From Rouxiella silvae (GTDB taxonomy: Bacteria > Pseudomonadota > Gammaproteobacteria > Enterobacterales > Enterobacteriaceae), in NCBI RefSeq assembly GCF_002093625.1, contig NZ_MRWD01000026.1, positions 1 through 64,000 on the forward strand: 64,000 nt of DNA, written 5' to 3'. Every line of letters begins with the position of its first letter. Within the stretch, counting starts at the first letter, position 1. Below, one piece after another: positions 1 to 10,692 of the stretch. The notes under the pieces were generated by a model. That model was not told where the DNA came from, did not search any database, and saw only the letters and a program-made list of their open reading frames with translations. Both the position numbers and the translations under genes were made by a program.

Positions 1-78
1 TTTTATTACTTTTATGCGAATTAGGCAGATTTATATTCCAGATTGTTTTTTGCACAACCTCCGAATCCGATGGTAGAA

Positions 79-94
79 TGTGATCTGCATCACA
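79..94. promoter_or_regulatory. CRP-cAMP binding site upstream of yjcB
   Basis: The sequence TGTGATCTGCATCACA is an exact match to the CRP consensus half-sites TGTGA and TCACA with a 6-base spacer. It lies 118 bases before the yjcB start codon in an AT-rich leader. Catabolite control of yjcB is an inference from the site alone. Confidence 0.75.
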
Positions 95-212
95 CTTGGT
101 AGTATTTAACGCCTTACACTTTAATACTTTTAATTTTTTAAAATCAGTTAATTACCTAACTCAGGCAACGTTTTAAGCGTAAAAAACTAACTGCATCAAA
201 GGAAAATATTCG

Positions 213-497
213 ATGAGTACCCTAACGACTGGATTCATGATGATGCGCTGGGAATTGCTGAGCGCACTGATGATGTTTCTCGCCAGCCAAATGAACGTGG
301 TATGCCGTCAAACCAGTAAAAATACCCTCGCCTTTATGTGCAGTGGTTTAGGCCTGTCCATGACCTGCTGGTTTGTGATGGGATTAATGGGCATGACATT
401 CAGCGTTGAGGCTATTACACAATTCTGGATGACGTCCAAAGATGTATTCATCGATATTATGAGCAAAACGCCAACCAACTGGCCAATGCCGTCATAA
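213..497 (+). CDS. yjcB: YjcB family small membrane protein
   Basis: A 94-residue protein of unknown function that resembles E. coli YjcB along its length: the N-terminal MSTLTTGF..RWELLSA..MFLAS segment and the C-terminal P.NWPM ending are recognisable. It is rich in Met and hydrophobic residues, with two likely transmembrane segments (about residues 10-25 and 42-65), so an inner-membrane location is likely. An AAGGAAAATATTCG stretch precedes the ATG and supplies a ribosome-binding site. A consensus CRP site sits about 118 bases upstream. It appears monocistronic: 254 bases without a clear gene separate it from bglX. The family's biochemical role is not known. Confidence 0.8.
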   Translation: MSTLTTGFMMMRWELLSALMMFLASQMNVVCRQTSKNTLAFMCSGLGLSMTCWFVMGLMGMTFSVEAITQFWMTSKDVFIDIMSKTPTNWPMPS

Positions 498-751
498 CAG
501 GTCTGTTGCCCGAAATCTGCCTTTAAGCGAGTGCCTGCCAGTACTCGCTGTCACTCCCCTCCTCATTGCTTCAGGGCAAATGGCTGCCTGCATCCGTAAA
601 AATTAAATAATGAGTTGTTTAACAGAGTTATTAATTGCTAAATCGCGAATTCCCGTATTAGATTCACCCTTACTTCACCTAAAATTAATAATCTTTCCAT
701 CACCCTTTGAGCCATTGGCCGGGTAGAAGAAGTTGGGATAAAGGATCTTGA

Positions 752-3064
752 ATGAAACCGCATTACTTGATTAGCGCCGTTGTTTTACTGTTTAGCTCAC
801 CGCTTTATGCTCAAAACGTACCGCCAGCTTCTACAAATTCGGATATACCTCAGTCACAGACTCAGGCGCGCGAGCTCTTCATCTCGAACCTGATGAAAAA
901 AATGACCTTGGACGATAAAATCGGCCAGCTCAACCTCGTCAGCGTGGGCCCCGAGAATCCCAGGGAACAAATTATGGCCGATATTCGTGCGGATAAGGTT
1001 GGCGGCGTTTTTAACACCGTCACCAAGCATGATATTCGTCAGATGCAAGATCAGGTGCAATACAGCCGACTGAAAATCCCTCCTTTTTATGCCTATGACG
1101 TCGTGCACGGTCAACGTACCGTTTTCCCTATCAGTCTGGGGTTAGCCGCCAGCTGGGACATGAGCGCCGTAGCGCTGAGCGCGCGCATTTCTGCCGAAGA
1201 AACTGCGGCAGATGGCCTGAACATGACCTTTTCACCGATGGTCGATATTACCCGAGACCCGCGCTGGGGCCGTGTTTCTGAAGGCTTCGGGGAAGATACC
1301 TATCTCACCTCGCGCCTGGCCTATGAAACGGTCAAAGCCTATCAGGGCAATGATCCTTCAGCCCCGAACAATGTCATGGCTAACGTTAAACATTTTGCGC
1401 TGTATGGCGCGGTGGAAGGCGGACGCGAATACAACACCGTGGATATGAGCCTGTCGCGGATGTTTAACGACTATATGCCCCCCTATAAAGCTGCCTTGGA
1501 CGCTGGAGCCGGTGGCGTAATGGTTGCACTCAACTCGGTCAATGGCGTACCCGCCACCTCAAATTCCTGGCTGTTAAAAGACATTTTACGTGACCAGTGG
1601 AAATTTCACGGGCTAACGGTCAGTGACCACGGCGCAATCGGCGGATTAGTTAAACACGGCGTAGCGGAGAACGATCGTCAGGCGGCCGCAATGGCGCTGA
1701 AAGCCGGTGTCGATATGGACATGGCCGACAACATGTATGGTAAATATCTTAAAGGCTTACTTAAAGATGGGCTGATATCACAAAAGGACATCGACAGCGC
1801 AGTACATGACGTATTAACGGCCAAGTGGGACATGGGCCTGTTTGTCAGTCCGTATCGCCATCTAGGCCCCGTCTCATCGGACCCTGTCGATACTAACGCC
1901 GAAAGTCGCTTACACCGCAAAGAGGCGCGAGAAGTTGCTCGTACCACCTTAGTGCTGCTTAAAAATGAAAACCAAATACTGCCGTTGCAGAAAAAAGGCA
2001 CCATCGCGCTGATTGGGCCGCTAGCGGACAGCCAGCGCGATATGATGGGCAGTTGGTCGGCCGCAGGGGTGGCCAAGCAGTCAATTACGGTGCTTAAAGG
2101 TATGCAGGATGCTTTGGGCGATAAAGCTACCCTGCTTTATGCCCGCGGTGCCAACATTACCAATGATAAAACCATTTATGATTTCCTGAACTCCTATGAC
2201 AAGGCGGTAACCAACGATCCGCGAACGCCGCAGCAGATGATTGATGAAGCGGTTAAAACGGCCGAAAAAGCCGACACCGTCGTCGCGGTGGTCGGTGAGT
2301 CACAGGGTATGTCTAGCGAAGCCTCGAGCAGAACGGATATCAACATCCCTGAAGCTCAACGTGAGCTGCTCAAAGCGTTGAAGGCCACTGGAAAACCGCT
2401 GGTACTGGTGCTGATGAACGGCCGCCCGTTGACGTTAAGCTGGGAAAACGACATCTCCAACGCCATGCTGGAAACCTGGTTTAGTGGCACCGAGGGAGGC
2501 CATGCAATCGCCGACGTACTGTTTGGCGACTACAATCCGTCAGGAAAACTGCCGATGACCTTCCCGCGCGACGTGGGTCAAATTCCTATTTATAACAGCA
2601 TGTTGAATACCGGCAGGCCGTTCAATCCTCAAAAGCCTGATAAATATACCTCGCGCTATTTTGATACGCCGAATGGCCCACTGTTCCCCTTCGGCTATGG
2701 CCTGAGTTACACCCAGTTCAGCGTCTCGGATATTACTCTGTCAGCCACCACGCTTGCGGCGAAAGGTGACATCAAGGCCAGCGTGATGGTTAAAAATACC
2801 GGCAAAGTTGCGGGCGCAACCGTGGTGCAGCTGTACATGCAAGATGTGACCGCCTCTATCAGTCGTCCGGTGAAAGAGTTACGTGGATTTGAAAAAGTTT
2901 ATCTGCGGCCCGGTGAAGAAAAACGAGTGACCTTTAGCCTAGAAGAAAAAGATCTGCGTTACTTCGACAACCAGCTGAAATGGGCTTCACAACCCGGTAA
3001 ATTCAACGTATTCGTTGGATTAGATTCTCAAAACGTTAAGCAAAGCAGTTTCCAATTGCAATAA
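752..3064 (+). CDS. bglX: Periplasmic beta-glucosidase BglX (GH3)
   Basis: A 770-residue glycoside hydrolase family 3 enzyme that removes terminal beta-D-glucosyl groups from oligosaccharides in the periplasm. Residues 1-20 form a Sec signal peptide ending in LYAQ. The GH3 N-terminal barrel follows (DVVHGQRT, FSPMVDITRDPRWGR, VKHFALYG), with the nucleophile Asp in the LTVSDHGA motif near residue 290. Then come the GH3 C-terminal alpha/beta domain (LVLMNGRPL, FPFGYGLSYT) and a terminal fibronectin-III-like domain (VVQLYMQD, VKELRGFEKV). Length matches E. coli BglX (765). An AAAGGATCTTGA sequence just before the ATG is a good ribosome-binding site. A 13-bp hairpin follows the stop. Confidence 0.95.
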   Translation: MKPHYLISAVVLLFSSPLYAQNVPPASTNSDIPQSQTQARELFISNLMKKMTLDDKIGQLNLVSVGPENPREQIMADIRADKVGGVFNTVTKHDIRQMQDQVQYSRLKIPPFYAYDVVHGQRTVFPISLGLAASWDMSAVALSARISAEETAADGLNMTFSPMVDITRDPRWGRVSEGFGEDTYLTSRLAYETVKAYQGNDPSAPNNVMANVKHFALYGAVEGGREYNTVDMSLSRMFNDYMPPYKAALDAGAGGVMVALNSVNGVPATSNSWLLKDILRDQWKFHGLTVSDHGAIGGLVKHGVAENDRQAAAMALKAGVDMDMADNMYGKYLKGLLKDGLISQKDIDSAVHDVLTAKWDMGLFVSPYRHLGPVSSDPVDTNAESRLHRKEAREVARTTLVLLKNENQILPLQKKGTIALIGPLADSQRDMMGSWSAAGVAKQSITVLKGMQDALGDKATLLYARGANITNDKTIYDFLNSYDKAVTNDPRTPQQMIDEAVKTAEKADTVVAVVGESQGMSSEASSRTDINIPEAQRELLKALKATGKPLVLVLMNGRPLTLSWENDISNAMLETWFSGTEGGHAIADVLFGDYNPSGKLPMTFPRDVGQIPIYNSMLNTGRPFNPQKPDKYTSRYFDTPNGPLFPFGYGLSYTQFSVSDITLSATTLAAKGDIKASVMVKNTGKVAGATVVQLYMQDVTASISRPVKELRGFEKVYLRPGEEKRVTFSLEEKDLRYFDNQLKWASQPGKFNVFVGLDSQNVKQSSFQLQ

Positions 3065-3084
3065 ACGTTATCGCTATGCCAAAC

Positions 3085-3120
3085 ATCGCCTCTCGGGCAG
3101 TCATTCTCCCGAGAGGCGAT
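3085..3120 (+). terminator. Hairpin after bglX
   Basis: A perfect 13-bp inverted repeat (ATCGCCTCTCGGG / CCCGAGAGGCGAT) with a 10-base loop begins 20 bases after the bglX stop. No T-run follows, so it may act as an mRNA 3'-end stabiliser rather than a classical intrinsic terminator. Confidence 0.5.
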
Positions 3121-3151
3121 CGCTCACGCCTCTTTCCCGCATTATTTATGA

Positions 3152-5317
<2,166 letters not shown>

Positions 5318-5339
5318 TAATATCTTTTTAATCAAAATG

Positions 5340-6479
5340 TTAGTAACCCGCGTTGGTTTTCACCGAGCGCAGGATAACAAATTTCTGATTGGTGGCAATG
5401 GTGGTGCAGTTGCCGAACAGGCGGCGCAGTTTCTGGTAATAGTCCAGGTGACGGTTGCCGACTATACGCAATTCTCCCCCCGGCTGTAGGCAGCGCTTGG
5501 CGTCGCAGAACATACGCCATGCGGTGTCATCGCTGACCACGGTCCCCTGATGGAACGGCGGATTGCACAGTACGGCGTGCAGCGTTTCACGTTCAACGCC
5601 GGCCAACATGTTGTTCACTTCAAACTCACAGCGGGCAAGATCCTGCGGCAGGTTATTTTCGACGTTGGTGCGACTTGATTCAACGGCCATGTAGGACTCA
5701 TCAACAAACAGCATGTCAGCCTCTGGATTAAGCGCCAGTGCAGTGATGCCGATGACGCCATTGCCGCAGCCAAGATCAACCATCCGGCCTTCAATGCCCT
5801 CAGGCAAGTGCTGCATAAAGAAACGTGCGCCAATGTCCAGTCCGGTGCGAGAAAATACGTTGGCGTGGTTGGTGATACGCATTTCGCTGTCGTCTAGCGC
5901 CCATTCGGCGGTGACCGGTTCGGCAGGCTGCATATCGCTTTCAGCCTGACAGTGGATCAGACGGGCTTTTTTCCAGGCCAGGCTGGTACGCGTGGTGCCG
6001 AGGATCTTTTCAAACAATTGCAGTGTAGAGGTGTGAATGTCTCGCGCCTTGGCACCGGCGATAATTTGCGTATCGGGGGTCACGACTTCACGCAGTGCAC
6101 GCAGCTGTTGCTCAAGCAGTGCCAGCGTTTTGGGCACTTTGATAACCACCAAACCCGGCGCCTGCGGTAGAGGTGCCAGGCTGCTCTGGTGGGTTACCCG
6201 CGAATCATCCAGTCCGTTGAGGCGCAGATTATGCTGGGTCGCCAGTTGGCTCATAAACGAGTCGCCGATGCTGACCGGTGAAAACGCATGCAGCGCGCAG
6301 GTCAAGGTACCGAAACTGTCGTTAAAAATAAGCACAGGACGGCCATTGAGTGTGTCGGTGGTCAAAGTTTGCAGCAAATACTCATCCGCCGCTTCCCATG
6401 CCTGCAACGTGGTGGATTCTTCCTGCAGCGGATAACGTTCCAGCTCAAGATGCAGTGTATCCAGTTCAAAATGGCTCAT
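5340..6479 (-). CDS. rlmG: 23S rRNA m2G1835 methyltransferase RlmG
   Basis: A 379-residue S-adenosylmethionine-dependent guanine-N2 methyltransferase that modifies G1835 of 23S rRNA (family knowledge). The N-terminal half is a degenerate methyltransferase-like domain. The C-terminal catalytic domain carries the SAM motif [12 protein letters not shown] near residue 235 and the N2-guanine motif NPPFHQG near residue 305. E. coli RlmG (YgjO) is 378 residues. As in E. coli it lies between fadH and ygjP, convergent with fadH and divergent from ygjP. Confidence 0.95.
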   Translation of the reverse strand: MSHFELDTLHLELERYPLQEESTTLQAWEAADEYLLQTLTTDTLNGRPVLIFNDSFGTLTCALHAFSPVSIGDSFMSQLATQHNLRLNGLDDSRVTHQSSLAPLPQAPGLVVIKVPKTLALLEQQLRALREVVTPDTQIIAGAKARDIHTSTLQLFEKILGTTRTSLAWKKARLIHCQAESDMQPAEPVTAEWALDDSEMRITNHANVFSRTGLDIGARFFMQHLPEGIEGRMVDLGCGNGVIGITALALNPEADMLFVDESYMAVESSRTNVENNLPQDLARCEFEVNNMLAGVERETLHAVLCNPPFHQGTVVSDDTAWRMFCDAKRCLQPGGELRIVGNRHLDYYQKLRRLFGNCTTIATNQKFVILRSVKTNAGY

Positions 6480-6650
6480 TGGCCCTCCTCAAATTTCAAT
6501 TTGCGCTGTTTATCCCTTAAATTGCGCTATCAGTAAAATGTTTTTTCAGTTAAAAAGGGATTATCTGTCACCCCCTGCTGCCCACAGGCCTGTTATGGGC
6601 GGATTGCGTGCAGGTTTTCCCCTAATTAAAGAGAGCCAAAGCAAATAGTT

Positions 6651-7157
6651 ATGCCAGAATTGACCTATCTGCAAGGGTATCCGGAACATCTTCAGGCCCA
6701 GGTTCGCCAGTTGATCGACCAAAATCGTCTTGGCAGCGTTTTGCTGAGTCGCTATCCAGAACCTCACGAGCTGACTACCGACAAATCGCTCTATCAGTAT
6801 ACGCTCGACCTTAAAAACCAATATTTACGCAGCTCGTCTCCGCTAAGCAAAGTGGCCTACGACAATAAAATTCACGTTATGCGCCACGCGTTAGGTCTGC
6901 ATACTGCAATTTCTCGTATTCAGGGCGGCAAACTAAAAGCCAAGGCCGAAATACGCGTTGCGACCGTGTTTAAAAGTGCACCGGAGGCTTTTCTGCGTAT
7001 GATTGTGGTTCACGAGCTGGCACATATTAAAGAAAAAGAACATAACAAAGCGTTCTACAGCCTGTGCTGTCATATGACGCCGGATTATCATCAGCTGGAA
7101 TTTGATACGCGTATGTACCTGACTCACCTCGATCTGTTTGGAAAACTGTATCGTTAG
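6651..7157 (+). CDS. ygjP: YgjP family zinc metalloprotein
   Basis: A 168-residue YgjP-like (M48-related) protein, E. coli length 167. The zinc-ligand pattern is visible in VVHELAHIKEKEHNKAF (about residues 120-136): HELAH followed by EKEH. The conserved QGGKLKAKAEIRVATVFK segment precedes it. The fold suggests a metal-dependent hydrolase, but no substrate is established. It keeps the E. coli position between rlmG and ygjR; E. coli ygjQ, which normally follows, is absent here. Confidence 0.9.
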   Translation: MPELTYLQGYPEHLQAQVRQLIDQNRLGSVLLSRYPEPHELTTDKSLYQYTLDLKNQYLRSSSPLSKVAYDNKIHVMRHALGLHTAISRIQGGKLKAKAEIRVATVFKSAPEAFLRMIVVHELAHIKEKEHNKAFYSLCCHMTPDYHQLEFDTRMYLTHLDLFGKLYR

Positions 7158-7227
7158 TAATCTGTGTTCACTCACATCTTACTCATGTTTTTCTCAGATA
7201 TTTTTCATGCCAATAAGGGAGTAAACC

Positions 7228-8241
7228 ATGATTCGCTTTGCCGTAGTGGGCACTAACTGGATAACCAAAAGCTTTATCGACGCCGCCCACGAAAGTGGCA
7301 AACTCAAGCTGACGGCGGTTTACTCACGCACGCTGGAAAATGCCAAAGCACTTGGTCACGACTACCCGGTAGAACACTATTTTGACTCGCTGGAAGCGCT
7401 GGCTGCTTCTAACGAAATTGACGCCGTTTATATTGCCAGCCCCAACTCCCTGCACTGCGAACAAACTCTGCTGTTTCTCAACCATAAGAAACACGTAATT
7501 TGCGAAAAACCGCTGTCCTCGACCCTTGCAGAGGCAGAGCGCGCTATTCGCTGTGCCAACGAGAATCAGGTGGTGCTGTTTGAGGCCTTCAAAACGGCCT
7601 ATTTGCCTAACTTCCTGCATATGAAAAGTACGCTCGGTAGAATGGGCCCACTGCGCAAAGCCGTTTTCAACTACTGCCAGTACTCGTCGCGCTATCAACG
7701 CTATCTGGCGGGAGAGAACCCAAATACCTTTAATCCGGCGTTTTCCAACGGCTCCATTATGGATATCGGTTATTACTGCCTCGCCAGCAGCGTGGCCCTT
7801 TTTGGCGAGCCGGACTCGGTGATTGCCAGCGCGACGCTGCTTGAGAGCGGCGTGGATGCTCAAGGAACCGTGCTGATGGGCTATAAAAATACGGCCTACG
7901 GTAATTTTGAGGTGGTGATCAACCACTCGAAAGTGAGTGATTCGCTGCTGCCAAGTGAAATTCAGGGCGAAGATGGCACACTGCAAATCGATAAGCTGTC
8001 TGAATGCCAAACGCTGCGCTATACGCCGCGCGGAGGGCAAACGCTGGACCTGACGCAGCCTCAGCACATCAACACCATGCTCTATGAGGCAGAAACTTTT
8101 GCCACCTTGGTAGACAGCAAGTTTTATGGCCATCCGGGATTAGAAGTGTCGCGTATCACGGCCAAACTGCTGACCGAAATTCGTCGTCAGACGGGCGTAG
8201 TCTTCCCTGCGGATATCAATCCGGTTGTTGAAAATAGTTAA
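7228..8241 (+). CDS. ygjR: YgjR, Gfo/Idh/MocA family oxidoreductase
   Basis: A 337-residue NAD(P)-dependent oxidoreductase of the Gfo/Idh/MocA family. The N-terminal Rossmann domain begins at residue 1 (IRFAVVGTNWITKSFID) and contains the family EKP motif (HVICEKPLSSTLAEAE, about residue 92). The C-terminal part is the alpha/beta substrate domain, with SIMDIGYYCL near residue 178. The length is close to E. coli YgjR (334). The physiological substrate is not known; sugars or sugar derivatives are typical of the family. An AAGGGAG sequence precedes the ATG, and the next gene starts 10 bases after the stop, so the two are probably co-transcribed. Confidence 0.88.
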   Translation: MIRFAVVGTNWITKSFIDAAHESGKLKLTAVYSRTLENAKALGHDYPVEHYFDSLEALAASNEIDAVYIASPNSLHCEQTLLFLNHKKHVICEKPLSSTLAEAERAIRCANENQVVLFEAFKTAYLPNFLHMKSTLGRMGPLRKAVFNYCQYSSRYQRYLAGENPNTFNPAFSNGSIMDIGYYCLASSVALFGEPDSVIASATLLESGVDAQGTVLMGYKNTAYGNFEVVINHSKVSDSLLPSEIQGEDGTLQIDKLSECQTLRYTPRGGQTLDLTQPQHINTMLYEAETFATLVDSKFYGHPGLEVSRITAKLLTEIRRQTGVVFPADINPVVENS

Positions 8242-8250
8242 GGAATTAGC

Positions 8251-8997
8251 ATGAGTCAACGCGTCCAAAAACCCCTGCTTATTTTGCAAACCGGCCAGGC
8301 GCCTGAACCTATTCGTGCGCTGCACGGCAATTTCCCGCAGATGTTTATTCGTCAGGGAAATATCGACAGTCAGCAGGCAGTCATCATCGACCTACAGGCC
8401 GGTGAGCGACCTCTTCCACCGAGCCACTATGCCGGAGCCGTCATTACCGGTTCACGCAGCATGGTGACTGAGCACCTCGAGTGGAGCGAGTACGCCGCTG
8501 ACTGGATACGACAGGCCATGCTAAGCAATTTACCCATGTTTGGTGCCTGCTATGGTCATCAACTGATGTCGTATGCGCTAGGCGGAAAAGTCGATTTTCA
8601 TCCACAGGGGATCGAAGTCGGCACGGAAGAAATTGAGCTGCTGCCGGCGGCCGACAATGACCCGCTGGTTTCATCCCTTCCAGCTCGGTTCAGCGCCAAC
8701 TTGATCCATCTGCAAACCGTGCTGCAACCACCAGCCTGTGCCACGGTCTTGGCAAAATCAGCGCACGATCCGCATCAGATCCTGCGCTACGGCCCCAATG
8801 CCATTAGCACCCAGTTTCACCCAGAGTTCAGCGCAGCCGTGATGAGAACTTATCTGCCCTGGCTTGACCAGCAAGCCTCCGATGACAGCGTTGATTACTA
8901 TGGGAAACTCGAAAACGTAAGCGAAACGCCGCGCAGTCAGGGCCTGCTACTCGCTTTCATAGCGTCAGTGGAAAAGCAGCGCGCACTGGCAGGTTAG
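8251..8997 (+). CDS. Class I glutamine amidotransferase domain protein
   Basis: A 248-residue stand-alone class I glutamine amidotransferase, related to the amidotransferase half of GMP synthase. The catalytic Cys is at residue 100 in FGACYGHQL, and the His/Glu pair is at residues 190 and 192 in TQFHPEF, so the triad is complete. No synthetase domain is present, so the ammonia acceptor is unknown; such proteins can also act as gamma-glutamyl hydrolases. It starts 10 bases after ygjR, which suggests one operon. In E. coli this gene is not found between ygjR and alx. Confidence 0.8.
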   Translation: MSQRVQKPLLILQTGQAPEPIRALHGNFPQMFIRQGNIDSQQAVIIDLQAGERPLPPSHYAGAVITGSRSMVTEHLEWSEYAADWIRQAMLSNLPMFGACYGHQLMSYALGGKVDFHPQGIEVGTEEIELLPAADNDPLVSSLPARFSANLIHLQTVLQPPACATVLAKSAHDPHQILRYGPNAISTQFHPEFSAAVMRTYLPWLDQQASDDSVDYYGKLENVSETPRSQGLLLAFIASVEKQRALAG

Positions 8998-9003
8998 CCA
9001 CCT

Positions 9004-9037
9004 AAATGTTTCGCGGCGCTTGACGAATGAAACATTT
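9004..9037 (+). terminator. Possible terminator after the amidotransferase gene
   Basis: A 9-bp inverted repeat (AAATGTTTC / GAAACATTT) with a 16-base loop starts 7 bases after the amidotransferase stop. The T-tract is short, so the call is tentative. It overlaps the candidate alx promoter. Confidence 0.4.
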
Positions 9038-9048
9038 TGAATTACTTT
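9020..9048 (+). promoter_or_regulatory. Candidate sigma-70 promoter for the alx leader
   Basis: TTGACG (9020-9025), a 17-base spacer and TACTTT (9043-9048) form a plausible promoter. A start near 9055 would coincide with the first conserved bases of the riboswitch. The -10 element is weak, so confidence is limited. Confidence 0.4.
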
Positions 9049-9051
9049 CCC

Positions 9052-9315
9052 CTCTGCAAAGGGGAGTAACTTCCTAGTCGGCTAATCGTCAATACGGTGA
9101 TTCACTTCACCCGGTTACCGAGCAACCCTAATTATATATTCCTGTTATAGATACTGTAGCAAGGCGGTAAGTGAACGCATTCCAATGAGCCTACGAGTGT
9201 AGGTGATTCGGGTAAGTGAACGCAGCGAACGCCGCTACAGTGTCAAGAACGCAGAATATTTTGGGTTGTGAGTGAGACCTTGCCAGAAGGCGAGGTTTGC
9301 TCACAGCTCAACAAA
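9052..9315 (+). ncRNA. yybP-ykoY (Mn2+) riboswitch, alx leader
   Basis: The leader of alx shows conserved parts of the yybP-ykoY manganese-sensing riboswitch. The 5' element AAAGGGGAGTAAC is at 9058-9070, followed by CCCGGTTACCGAGCAACC. The 3' element TGAGACCTTGCC, a 4-base loop and GGCGAGGTTT sit between complementary GTGAG and CTCAC arms at about 9268-9306. In E. coli the same RNA (SraF/PRE) controls alx in response to Mn2+ and alkaline pH. The middle of the aptamer is occupied by a palindromic repeat (9150-9245), unusual for a conserved RNA. A terminator hairpin follows immediately. Confidence 0.82.
9150..9245 (+). repeat. Palindromic intergenic repeat inside the riboswitch
   Basis: Outer arms ACTGTAGC (9153-9160) and GCTACAGT (9234-9241) are exact inverted repeats. 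An inner hairpin CCTAC/GTAGG lies at 9190-9203, and the 14-mer GGTAAGTGAACGCA occurs twice (9166-9179 and 9211-9224). The arrangement (GCAAGGCGG..GTGAACGCA..GAACGCCGC) resembles the abundant palindromic intergenic repeats I recall from Yersinia, Serratia and Rahnella genomes. Family assignment is from memory; the internal symmetry is visible directly. Confidence 0.65.
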
Positions 9316-9318
9316 GAG

Positions 9319-9351
9319 CGGCTAACGTCTTCTGACGTTAGCCGTTTTTTT
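9319..9351 (+). terminator. Intrinsic terminator in the alx leader
   Basis: A perfect 11-bp stem (CGGCTAACGTC / GACGTTAGCCG) with a TTCT loop is followed by seven T residues. It lies between the riboswitch aptamer and the alx ribosome-binding site, 20 bases before the ATG, so it probably serves as the expression platform for transcription attenuation. Confidence 0.85.
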
Positions 9352-9371
9352 GCTTTTTAGAGGGTTGTAAC

Positions 9372-10331
9372 ATGATGAATTCCGTAGGAAATCCGCTGCT
9401 TTGGGGTTCTTTCGCAGTGGTGGTGGTGATCATGCTGGCGATAGACATGCTGCTGCAAGGGCGCAAAGGCGAGCAGAGCATGACGATGAAAAGCGCAGCA
9501 CTGTGGTCACTGCTCTGGGTAGGCCTATCACTGCTGTTTAACTATGGTTTCTGGTGGTATCTCAACGGCGAATTTGGCCGCGAAGTTGCCGATAAGCAGG
9601 CGCTGGCATTTCTAACCGGCTATCTGATTGAGAAAGCCCTGGCGGTCGATAACGTCTTTGTCTGGTTAATGTTGTTCAGCTATTTCAGCGTACCTGCCAG
9701 CCTGCAACGCCGAGTGTTGGTCTACGGCGTGCTGGGTGCAATTGTGCTGCGTACCGGCATGATTTTCGCCGGCAGCTGGCTGGTCTCTGAGTTCAGCTGG
9801 ATCCTTTACGTATTTGGCGCGTTCTTGCTGTTTACCGGTATTAAAATGGCACTGGCCAAAGAAGATGATGGCGCGATTGGCGACAAACCTATTATCCGCT
9901 GGCTGCGCGGGCGTTTACGCATGACCGATGAGCTGTCGGGCGAGAAGTTTTTCGTGCGCCGCAACGGTCTGCTGTACGCAACCCCGCTGGTGTTAGTATT
10001 AATCATGGTTGAACTCAGCGACGTTATCTTTGCCGTTGACAGCATTCCAGCTATTTTTGCCGTCACCACCGATCCGTTTATTGTGCTGACCTCAAATCTG
10101 TTTGCGATCCTTGGCCTGCGCGCGATGTATTTCTTGTTGGCTAACGTTGCCGAGCGTTTCTCAATGCTCAAATATGGCCTTGCCGTGATTCTGGTATTTA
10201 TTGGTGCAAAAATGCTGCTGCTGGACCTCATTCACATTCCAGTGGGGATCTCTCTGGGCGTTGTTGCCAGTATTTTGGCCTTAACCTTAATCATTAACGC
10301 CTGGGTTAACTACAGAAACGATAAATCTTAG
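9372..10331 (+). CDS. alx: TerC family membrane protein Alx
   Basis: A 319-residue integral membrane protein of the TerC family, linked in E. coli to Mn2+ export and alkaline-pH response (E. coli length 321). Several hydrophobic helices are evident. The conserved acidic motifs are present: [10 protein letters not shown] near residue 92 and [14 protein letters not shown] near residue 217, whose Asp residues are candidate metal ligands. AGAGGG lies just before the ATG; a second in-frame ATG one codon later could also be used. The upstream riboswitch and terminator imply metal-dependent transcription. It ends the fadH-ygjR-alx segment that is also conserved in E. coli. Confidence 0.95.
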   Translation: MMNSVGNPLLWGSFAVVVVIMLAIDMLLQGRKGEQSMTMKSAALWSLLWVGLSLLFNYGFWWYLNGEFGREVADKQALAFLTGYLIEKALAVDNVFVWLMLFSYFSVPASLQRRVLVYGVLGAIVLRTGMIFAGSWLVSEFSWILYVFGAFLLFTGIKMALAKEDDGAIGDKPIIRWLRGRLRMTDELSGEKFFVRRNGLLYATPLVLVLIMVELSDVIFAVDSIPAIFAVTTDPFIVLTSNLFAILGLRAMYFLLANVAERFSMLKYGLAVILVFIGAKMLLLDLIHIPVGISLGVVASILALTLIINAWVNYRNDKS

Positions 10332-10438
10332 ATTGCCTAAAAATGTAATAACTGTTAACACAAAGGCATTATTTTGATGTTTTAAAAAACCTCACTATAT
10401 ATTCAATTAACTCAATCGATTAATAAAGCTTTGAAACA

Positions 10439-10484
10439 TCCCTTTCTACCGGTAAAAGAAATCACCAATACGGGTAGAAAGGGA
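10439..10484. repeat. 12-bp inverted repeat in the alx-orphan spacer
   Basis: TCCCTTTCTACC (10439-10450) and GGTAGAAAGGGA (10473-10484) are exact inverted repeats separated by 22 bases. No T-run follows, so a terminator is uncertain; an operator or a relic of a mobile element is possible. Confidence 0.5.
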
Positions 10485-10620
10485 AACGAGTACGCTGAGT
10501 ATTTCATCCTTCGACAGCACAAATACCTTAAACAATATAAACATCAAATGAGTTAACTCACTAAAAATCACACATGCAAATGATGAAGTATCCGAAATGC
10601 GTCATAGGCGATAGGATTAA

Positions 10621-10634
10621 AGCGTTTTTTGATA
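10621..10634 (+). promoter_or_regulatory. Shared 14-mer upstream of orphan ORF 1
   Basis: AGCGTTTTTTGATA lies 58 bases before the chosen ATG of the first orphan ORF. The identical 14-mer occurs at 11184-11197 before the second ORF at nearly the same distance. This suggests a common regulatory or promoter element of unknown type. Confidence 0.5.
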
Positions 10635-10692
10635 AAACAACATCCATTTTCAGCCTAATATCGATCACTATTTCAATAACTAGGTGAAGAAA

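Larger units (their letters stand above)
10332..10692. other. AT-rich spacer after alx
   Basis: This 361-base spacer has no gene that I can support. It is clearly more AT-rich than the flanking genes. It contains a 12-bp inverted repeat (10439-10484) and a 14-mer (10621-10634) that recurs before the second orphan ORF. Promoter elements for the first orphan ORF are probably here but cannot be fixed. Confidence 0.6.

Noticed and set aside
7324-8133. A 269-residue minus-strand ORF opposite ygjR
   Set aside because: Fully antisense to a well-supported oxidoreductase gene, with no recognisable domain; a typical shadow of a GC-rich coding frame.
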